From Crambe crambe (taxonomy: Eukaryota; Porifera; Demospongiae; Poecilosclerida; Crambeidae), in assembly GCA_963924555.1 (NCBI GenBank), contig OZ004593.1:2228480-2292479 (forward strand): a stretch of DNA of 64,000 nt. Reading direction: 5' to 3'. Position 1 is the stretch's first letter. Each line of letters begins with the position of its first letter. A program made the position numbers and the translations under genes. Under the pieces are notes generated by a model. That model had not been told where the DNA came from. It saw nothing but the letters and a program-made list of their open reading frames with translations, and searched no databases. This document shows positions 1-64,000 of this stretch, piece by piece.

Positions 1-444
1 GTGATGTATTTGGACTGTCAGTTTGGGGAGGGAGTGTGCTCATAGAATCAGGTAGTCTGTTTGGACTGCGAGGAGGAAGTATATCTGGATTGGGGAGTAT
101 TCGCAGCACAAATGGGTGAATTGGGATCACACTGCATGGCCGGTTAGAATCAGTCACTTCACAAACCACTAACGAGTTATTAACAGAATCGGTTAAGTTA
201 CTGAGTGTTATCGAAAAGGCCACTTCATCTTCTCCATGGTATGAGTAATTGCTGGTTTTTCGTATGATATGTGGTCGCTTGGCTTTGAATTTTTCATTCA
301 TAATGTTCAAATGGCTGTGTTCTCCTAGAGTATGCATCAGCCACCTGACTCTATGGTTGCCTGTGCTTTGGATGCACGTGAGAGTCACATTCCCACCAGC
401 TGTGGTCGAGGCCACCAGGTCAGAGTATGGATACACAGTGACTC
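1..444 (-). CDS. Ig-domain membrane protein 1, exon 2 (partial)
   Basis: The minus strand is open from an acceptor (ACAG, at 445-448) to the left edge of the window. It encodes one Ig-like domain: a TTAGGNVTLTC strand with the first Cys, a VRWL Trp motif, and a SLVVCEV strand with the second Cys. A Pro/Ser-rich stalk follows and is cut by the window edge. It is a clear paralogue of the gene at 1993-2817, matching it residue by residue through the Ig domain. The transmembrane segment expected from that paralogue would lie outside the window. The family is known for cell-surface recognition or adhesion; the ligand is unknown. The phase at the acceptor (1) matches the exon at 845-905. Confidence 0.75.
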
Positions 445-844
445 CTGTATTGGGGAATCATGGACGAGAAAATGATTTACCCTGCAAAGGGATTGTTGCA
501 AACTACTTAGCCATGAAATTTGGTGTGGAGATAGTCCAGTACATTATAATTTCAATAGAAATATGAGAAATGGTTCCTTTGGTCAAAAACACTTTTGGTA
601 GTGATGCTACGTACATATTCAGTGAGGATTATAACAGTCTGCTATAGGCCATTTACCGGGTCAAAAGGTCAAATGTCTGATCAAGATTTGCTTTGGTCTG
701 ACATCATATTGGCATAATACATCCCATTGCACTATATCTATTTAAAGACCAGGCCAATCAACTCTTCCATGTTCTGACATTTTGTCAGATCATTTCGAAA
801 GAGTTCTAATCCTCACTGCATGTACATTTTATGTATGTAAATAC
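445..844 (-). other. Intron of Ig gene 1, holding a dispersed repeat
   Basis: This is the intron between the signal-peptide exon and the Ig exon. The part at about 630-705 matches, in the opposite orientation, sequence near 43750-43835. Shared stretches include GGTCAAAAGGTCAAATGTCT. It is therefore a dispersed repeat and not conserved coding DNA. Confidence 0.55.
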
Positions 845-905
845 CTGCAGATCCTCTCAATAGCATTAAAAGTGTACTCAGGATGACAGACACCTTTTCT
901 TGCAT
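845..905 (-). CDS. Ig-domain membrane protein 1, exon 1 (signal peptide)
   Basis: This 61-nt minus-strand exon starts with ATG at 905 and ends at a GTATTT donor (844 downward). It encodes a typical signal peptide, MQEKVSVILSTLLMLLRGSA, and ends in phase 1, exactly what the acceptor at 444 needs. Joining gives GVTVYPYSDL at the start of the Ig domain, which parallels the paralogue at 2817, where the same phase-1 boundary separates signal peptide and Ig domain. The intron is 400 nt. The exon is inferred from phase, splice signals and paralogy; no transcript was seen. Confidence 0.6.
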
Positions 906-1992
906 TATCTACCACTGAAGTTAACATTAGACTATATAACTGATAGCAGCATCTAACCTAATTTCGATCTGAATATCTTGTGGTGTTAATTTTTGTTTTT
1001 ATATCCAAATCCTATGGCTATAGACTAATTGATTTCAGTAGTCCTTTTTATTGTGGGAGTGTGCAAATTCTTCATTTTTCCTTAGTGTGTCATAATTGGA
1101 TATTTAGTGCATCAAAATGAAGGGAATTTTAAGCAATGTGAGGTCTCCAAACCTGTTCCAGTTGAGTGGGAAAAAATCTTGAGTGGAATGCATCTAATAG
1201 TGGCAAGCATTTCCAGCTGTGACACGTGTGGCTCCCATTAATATTCCAACAGAAGTGATTGCTTCCGAAGTAAAGAGAGAGGTGTACCTACGTACCTTTA
1301 TATGTTCACACGTAGACACTTCAGGAAATCCAAGTATCTAGATTAAGGAGTATATGTAGAGGAGTGTCTTAGAGCATAGCAGGCCACTATGCTTTCAGTT
1401 CTTCCTATGCCTTCAGTTCTTCCCCCCTATTCCTAATTACCACTATGCCCTTTTAGTTCTTTCCCATACACCTTACTCTTCTTACCCAGTATAATTAAGT
1501 GGACTATACAAGGAGCCATCTCAAAATTGTTGGGCCCCCTCCATTTATGGTGATCACAGTCTTGCCCCCTATGCTTAATCCTGAGGAGAACTGTGTACAC
1601 GCATGTACATGCATGCAGGACCAGTATGATGAAAGAGTGTCTATAAATATGCTGTGGGAATTGGAATCTACTTGTATTTTCTTTGCTGATTCATTTACTT
1701 ATGTATACTTAATCCCTGTAAGGCCCAAGGTAAATAGAGGCACTTATGTGTGAGAATTGGAGTACTGTGATTCCAGGTGTTTGGATAGCGGCATTACGCA
1801 AGAATTTCACAATCAAATCATGCAAGTGTTAGTTTAAAATTCTTATCATGGGAATAGTTAGAAAAATGTACGTGTGTGTGTGTGTTATGGTGATTTTAAA
1901 AAATTCAGCGAATTAGGTGAGATTGAATCGATGATTGCATGATATATGATCGTGCACACAGTTAATTAAAAGTTACCATCATCTGTCACTTC
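906..1992. other. Intergenic, no gene seen
   Basis: This separates the two minus-strand Ig genes. It holds scattered short ORFs with no family features and a short (GT)n run near 1873-1884. No exon of the plus-strand transporter was recognised here, although its missing N-terminal exons must lie upstream of 3584. Confidence 0.5.
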
Positions 1993-2817
1993 TTACTCCT
2001 TTTCTTCTGTTTCAGCTTTAGAGGAACTGCTCCTTTTGGCAGTTGCAGTGTCTTTATCTCGGGCATCTTTAGATCCATATAACTTGTAGCAGCACCATAT
2101 CACTAAGCCAATCATCACAGCTGTGAATACTTCAGCACCAATGAAGATGAGTAATGGTAGGTATACGCTAGGGCATGTTTCTTTTTGGGTGTCAACTGAT
2201 GGGGGAAGTGGGCGTAGCGGAGGGAGAGATGCATTTGGACCGTCAATTTGAGGAGGAGGTGTGCATGGAACGTCCGTCGGCAGTTTATTAACTGGGAGAA
2301 GTGGGAGTATTTGCAGCATAAAAGGGACGATTGGTAGCAAACTGCATGATTGATCAGAATCCCCCACCTCACAAGTCACAAGTGAATTGTTATCGGTCAC
2401 CTTCAAATTACTTAACGTGATGGAAAAAGCCACTTCATTTTCACTGTATGAGTGACTGCTAGTGTTAGAAGAGATGTGGGGTCTTTCATGACTGAAGTCG
2501 ATGTTCATAATGTTGGTGTAACCCTCGTTACCCAGAGTATAGATGAGCCACCTGACTTCATGGTTGCCCGTGCTTCTAATACAAGTAAGAGTCACGCTTC
2601 CACCAGCTGTAGTCGTGGCAATGAGATCGGATTGGGTACGCACAATTACTGCTGTTATGTATGAGATAAATTGACAGTGAGACATGCAAAGATTAATCAC
2701 AACAACTAAAGCATCGAAGGCCATACAAATCACTAAGTACTTACCACCAAATGATTCGGTCATCATGTGTGATTGTAGTAGGGGGAGAATGAAGCACACT
2801 GCCTTCCAATAATCCAT
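1993..2817 (-). CDS. Ig-domain type I membrane protein 2
   Basis: Reading down from ATG at 2817, residues 1-25 look like a signal peptide (MDYWKAVCFILPLLQSH). One Ig-like domain follows, with its first Cys in SVTLTC, the Trp in VRWL, and the second Cys in SLVTCEV. Next come a Pro-rich stalk, a single transmembrane helix (about residues 219-243, VYLPLLIFIGAEVFTAVMIG onward), and a short charged, Ser-rich tail ending SSKAETEEKE. Stop is at 1993-1995. Inside the frame lies a likely 93-nt intron (2744 down to 2652; donor GTAAGTACTT, acceptor ATAACAG). It has no stop and its length is a multiple of three, so both spliced and unspliced forms stay in frame. The paralogue at 1-905 has an intron at the same phase-1 site, which favours splicing. 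A surface receptor or adhesion role is inferred; the ligand is unknown. Confidence 0.75.
   Translation of the reverse strand: MDYWKAVCFILPLLQSHMMTESFGGKYLVICMAFDALVVVINLCMSHCQFISYITAVIVRTQSDLIATTTAGGSVTLTCIRSTGNHEVRWLIYTLGNEGYTNIMNIDFSHERPHISSNTSSHSYSENEVAFSITLSNLKVTDNNSLVTCEVGDSDQSCSLLPIVPFMLQILPLLPVNKLPTDVPCTPPPQIDGPNASLPPLRPLPPSVDTQKETCPSVYLPLLIFIGAEVFTAVMIGLVIWCCYKLYGSKDARDKDTATAKRSSSSKAETEEKE
2652..2744 (-). other. Probable in-frame intron of Ig gene 2
   Basis: The donor is GTAAGTACTT and the acceptor is ATAACAG followed by CAGT; using the next AG gives a 96-nt intron. The 31 codons it would add (KYLVICMAFDALVV...) separate signal peptide from Ig domain, where the paralogue also has an intron. 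Retention would insert a hydrophobic stretch without a frameshift. Confidence 0.6.
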
Positions 2818-3583
2818 TACTCTCTAAACTTAAAACAGTTTTGTTACGACGAGTTTATAATCCCCTTCAGTTTATTATATTTTATCCGTGTGTCCAACTG
2901 AAAGACTGAAACAGGGAGCAGTGCGCTTCCTTTTATATATCACCAGATTCAGTATCATTAATGATAGTAGTACACCAAGTCCTATAAAATATTTATGCTG
3001 GAATTTAGTTTTGCTTTGATGAAATAAGGGGAAATTATGAAACAAAGCACTATCGTGTGAAACTCTCACACCTATTCAAACAACTTCACTTGAAATGTTG
3101 GGAAATCATGGAAATGTTATTATTTGTCTGTCCAATGGATCATTTAGCATTGTTGTCAATCCAATGGTTCATTAGCACTGCAATATAAACTGTAATGTGG
3201 GGGTGGGTGATAGGGGATTGTTCTGCTTCCTGCTATGATCATCGGTGTTATCTTTGCTAGCTAAGCAGGGAATTTCTTTTCTTCGACCTAGTGAATTAGT
3301 GTGGAGTAAATTGACTTTATCTATTGAGGAAAAGCCACACATCTATTCAGGAACAGCCTCAAGTTTACACAGCTCTTTTAGATTTTGCATCTTACATTGG
3401 ACAACCAACTTACAATTCTGGTTTAGCCCATATGAATGGTATGTTGATTGCATCCAATGTGTTCATTGTTCAGAAAATTTCACTCCGTTACATATATTAA
3501 TCCTTGGAATGGTTGATTGGATTCATAGTTCAGAAGGTTTTCACTTGGTAATAATACACCCTACTCCTATTTTTGAACTGCAG
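2818..3583. other. Non-coding stretch, probably transporter intron
   Basis: It lies between the Ig gene start and the first recognised transporter exon. No SulP N-terminal exon was found in it. It ends with the acceptor GAACTGCAG before 3584. A short repeated phrase (CCAATGGATCATTTAGCA / CCAATGGTTCATTAGCA) occurs near 3133-3178. Confidence 0.4.
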
Positions 3584-60894
<57,311 letters not shown>

Positions 60895-63800
60895 AACATT
60901 CTTAGGGAAGTCCCAACTGATCATGGCAGCCTCATTATTAAAGAACAACAAAAAAACCAGCAATTAGTTTTCATAGCCTATTGTGCAAGAAAGCCGAGAT
61001 TATTTCTTTTTGGTGGCGGATTAGAGGCTCTGGTGTTTGCATTTTGCAGGTCTACAACCACATGACTATTCATAAGTGTTGAAAATAGCCACAACCATTA
61101 GAGGACACTCAAAGAGTTTGTATGCACGTGAAAAGTGCCAAATTTCACTCTTCCCACTCCAAGGCACACCTTTAAAATATTTTAATCGTGCCCTCATTGA
61201 TTGTACGTAGGTAATCTCCAAAGAATGCATATTTCAAAGGGCTTATTTCCCTCCTTATACAAAGAATCTTTAATTAGTGCAGATGCCTTGAGACCAAGAA
61301 GCGAAGAAGTTCCTTGTGACTACAATAATATGGCCCAGCTAACACTCCCATCAGTGATGATTCCTTATACTGCAGTGGCAATGTTTTCTAGATGCAAAAA
61401 AAATCATTAACTGTTGATTATCTCTTGTTCGCTTGAAGTACACTTGTAATGACGACTATTCATTCTGAATTAAAACACTTTGCAAAGCATTATTCTCGTG
61501 CTGTTGTTAGCATTCTTGTTCCTTTGCTTGATTACATTAATAGATGAGTATATCCCGTGCAATCCATTAAAATTAAGCAAGCTTGCTCCCTTGATCACTT
61601 GCTCTGTCTGCTCTATCTTTCTCAATTCTTGACCAAATTTCACAAATTAAAACACCAGCACAGACTCTGTGAGAACTTGAAATTCGGCCAAGAATTGAGC
61701 AATTATGACGAATGATCAAAGTGTCAAGCGAAAATAGACTTTAGTGTTCTGTGCATACTTTGTAATGTAGCCACGCGAATTATGCTATGCAGTGACGGTG
61801 TGATAATTCACTTATTTAGTCATAATATTTTAAACTGTAATTCCATCCCATCTCAAGAAAAAATAGACATTGCAAACTGGATGTTAACCTACTTTGTACA
61901 TGTGGTTCTTAAGACTTCATATGTGGTTATAGGCATTCATGATCCTAGAGCTTGAATGATGTCCCACATGGCGACTCCACCTAGTATTTTATGTTTAAAA
62001 TACAGCCTAGTATTGGTGTCACATTCATCCTTCCAGAACCTGTTACTTACCTTTCAACTCTATACAAAAAAAAACCTCCTAAAGAGAACAACCTCTCTAC
62101 AAAGGACAAAAGGTTGGGTCCCAAGTGTGTCCAGGCTTCACTGTACTGCTATTTACTTCCTTCTCATGCTTATCAGCAACTTAATATGATTTGGGGATAG
62201 CCCCTTGCTGCTTGTAATTGGTTGTTGACCTTAAAAGTCACTTTCCAAGAAGCATCTGACCTTTCTTCCTCCACTTTGAAGGGTGGAAACTTAACACAGG
62301 TGCATACATAGTAGTTGAAGTTAAATAATTGTGATGGTGTCATAACTACAAAATACTTATGCAGAATGAAACCAGATATGCTTCTTTTGATTGCATAAGC
62401 ATCAGGAGTCCACAAACTACTTTCTTTCCCCCCACAAATATCAATCTTTATATATATCTCTAAGATTGACTCTGCATATTTCTGTTCATAAACCATACCT
62501 TATTTAATGGCAACTCATGTACACAATTGAACCTTTCAATATGAAATGCAATGAGCAGGACTGTTTAAATTTCTATACTCCTGAAATAAATAAGGTCAGG
62601 GCTCCCAATATAGTGTTCAACCAAGAATTTTTGAGTGATGGACAAAAATATCACGATACCACATGTCCATTATTTGGTAAAACTGAACTTGTGTTCTTGT
62701 AGAAGATTGATGATAGCTGATTGGGGCCACTGTGTTGACTAAACCCTAGTGTCTTCATTGAAAAATGGACATTGGAAATCGGGTCATTTTAGTGGATCAG
62801 AGGCCTGCAATCCAACCATTGGGGCCCACTAAGTGCAGGTGCACCAAAGCATTTAGCACCGATATTCACTGGTTTCCACCATCCAATTAGCCCCAAGACT
62901 TGTAAATATGTGCTAATTTCCTCGGGCCCATTTGCACCAGCAGTGCCCCCAATGGGATGGTGATCAAAGGGCTTTTTTGTATAATGGAGTCAAGTTTAGA
63001 GATTAACTGTTTGGTCTATCTCTTAATCAATTCTCGTTAACAGGTAGCACCCACCATCTTTGTTAAAACCTTTCCACCCCTTCATGACCTCAATCACATG
63101 AAAGACGCTTAAAAATGCAACAGCTCAATAGTAGATGTTTATCTTTTCAGGAGGCAGTAAAAAAAAATGTGTCATCAGATCTCTGAGTAGATGCTTTTTG
63201 TAAATATGCGAGATCTTTTTTCAAAATTATTCAAAGTATTTCCTCTATAGTGGACATTCTGTCCATTGCAAAAGAAGTATTAGATAAACATTATGGCAAT
63301 CTCTTATTAGGAATTCTATGCAGCCTTGATATGATGTTTAGATGTGTAACATGGAAGGGAATAAGAAATACAGACAATTATGGCATTCTTCTTTTGAAAT
63401 ATTTGATAAAAATATATATGGGAGATAATAATATTCCATTACAATTTACCACTTCTGCAGGTAACAGTATCCAACGAGAGAGTCAATAAACAGGTAAGAA
63501 CTGTGGAACCACGAAAACACTAATTACTTTTCACAAAGGTGACTTATTAGTTTAGCCACATTCATTGCCTGCCATTATTAGCCTTGCTAAGTCCTTGTAT
63601 GTATGCTTGAAGCTAACTCATGACTTGTGTATCACAACAGATAGTTGTTTCGAAACCATACTCTCAACACACATGTCAAACCTTGGCTTGCTGTGAGAGT
63701 ATGTAGTTGAGAGCATGGGGTAGAGCAGTAATTGATATTAGGCTGGTGCAGCAGGCTTGTCCCCTCTTTTCAAAAGCTACATGAAACTTGCTCGGCGGTT

Positions 63801-64000
63801 TGCCATTAGTTAGAGTTAACTACAACGTCGGTGTATGCAGGTTGTGTTATTAAAGCTATCTCAATAGGTTGGAATGCTTAGAATTTTTGACACTGTTTTG
63901 CAGCATTACTTTACTCTCTCTCCCTTGCCTTCTTTCAGCTCACTTGTCTGACACAGATAACAGGTCACATTCTCTGCAATGTATTATGATAGTATGTCTA
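60895..64000. other. Region downstream of the transporter, no gene recognised
   Basis: AT-rich DNA with short ORFs that show no family features and no splice pattern I can defend. It holds an element near 61560-61742 and a long G/C-poor tail. A neighbouring gene may start beyond the right edge. Confidence 0.5.
61560..61742. mobile_element. Relative of the 814-bp inverted-repeat element
   Basis: It contains CTCAATTCTTGACCAAATTT and, inverted, CCAAGAATTGAGCAATTATG, and ends AATAGACTTTAG like the right end of the element at 10867-11680. Confidence 0.55.

Overview
The window looks like nuclear DNA of a non-bilaterian animal, most likely a demosponge such as Amphimedon. The reasons are spliced genes with GT-AG introns, AT-rich non-coding DNA full of microsatellites and short inverted-repeat elements, an animal-type SLC26 sulfate transporter, Ig-domain receptors, and an expanded kinase family. 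The species is inference; gene content only says metazoan.

Layout. (1) At 1-2817 on the minus strand are two related Ig-domain membrane protein genes. The first has a separate signal-peptide exon and runs off the left edge. (2) On the plus strand, 18 exons that keep reading phase across every junction encode the last 472 residues of an SLC26A11-like anion transporter. They lie at 3584-4516, 32077-35433 and 59176-60894. Its N-terminal exons were not found and should lie left of the window. (3) The 27.6-kb intron between 4516 and 32077 holds a same-strand array of eight copies of an apparently single-exon gene family. The protein is a kinase domain, a heptad-repeat coiled coil, a Pro-rich linker and a Kelch-type propeller. 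Four copies are open (13330, 16298, 22320, 29719). One is stopped by a single CGA-to-TGA change (5831), one is frameshifted and truncated (11855), one is frameshifted between kinase and coil (19078), and one is a Kelch-only remnant (27378). (4) The 23.7-kb intron from 35434 to 59175 shows no convincing gene. It holds microsatellites, minisatellites and dispersed repeats. (5) The end of the transporter is followed by about 3 kb with no gene found.

How it fits together. The kinase-Kelch array grew by tandem and block duplication inside a host intron. Kinase sequence is nearly identical between copies, heptad number varies from one to eight, and the first part of the propeller is divergent. That pattern suits a signalling family whose sensing part is diversified. 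The array is also being broken by small inversions, deletions and MITE insertions, several of which can be mapped by comparing copies. The two Ig genes are probably nested, antisense, in an upstream intron of the same transporter.
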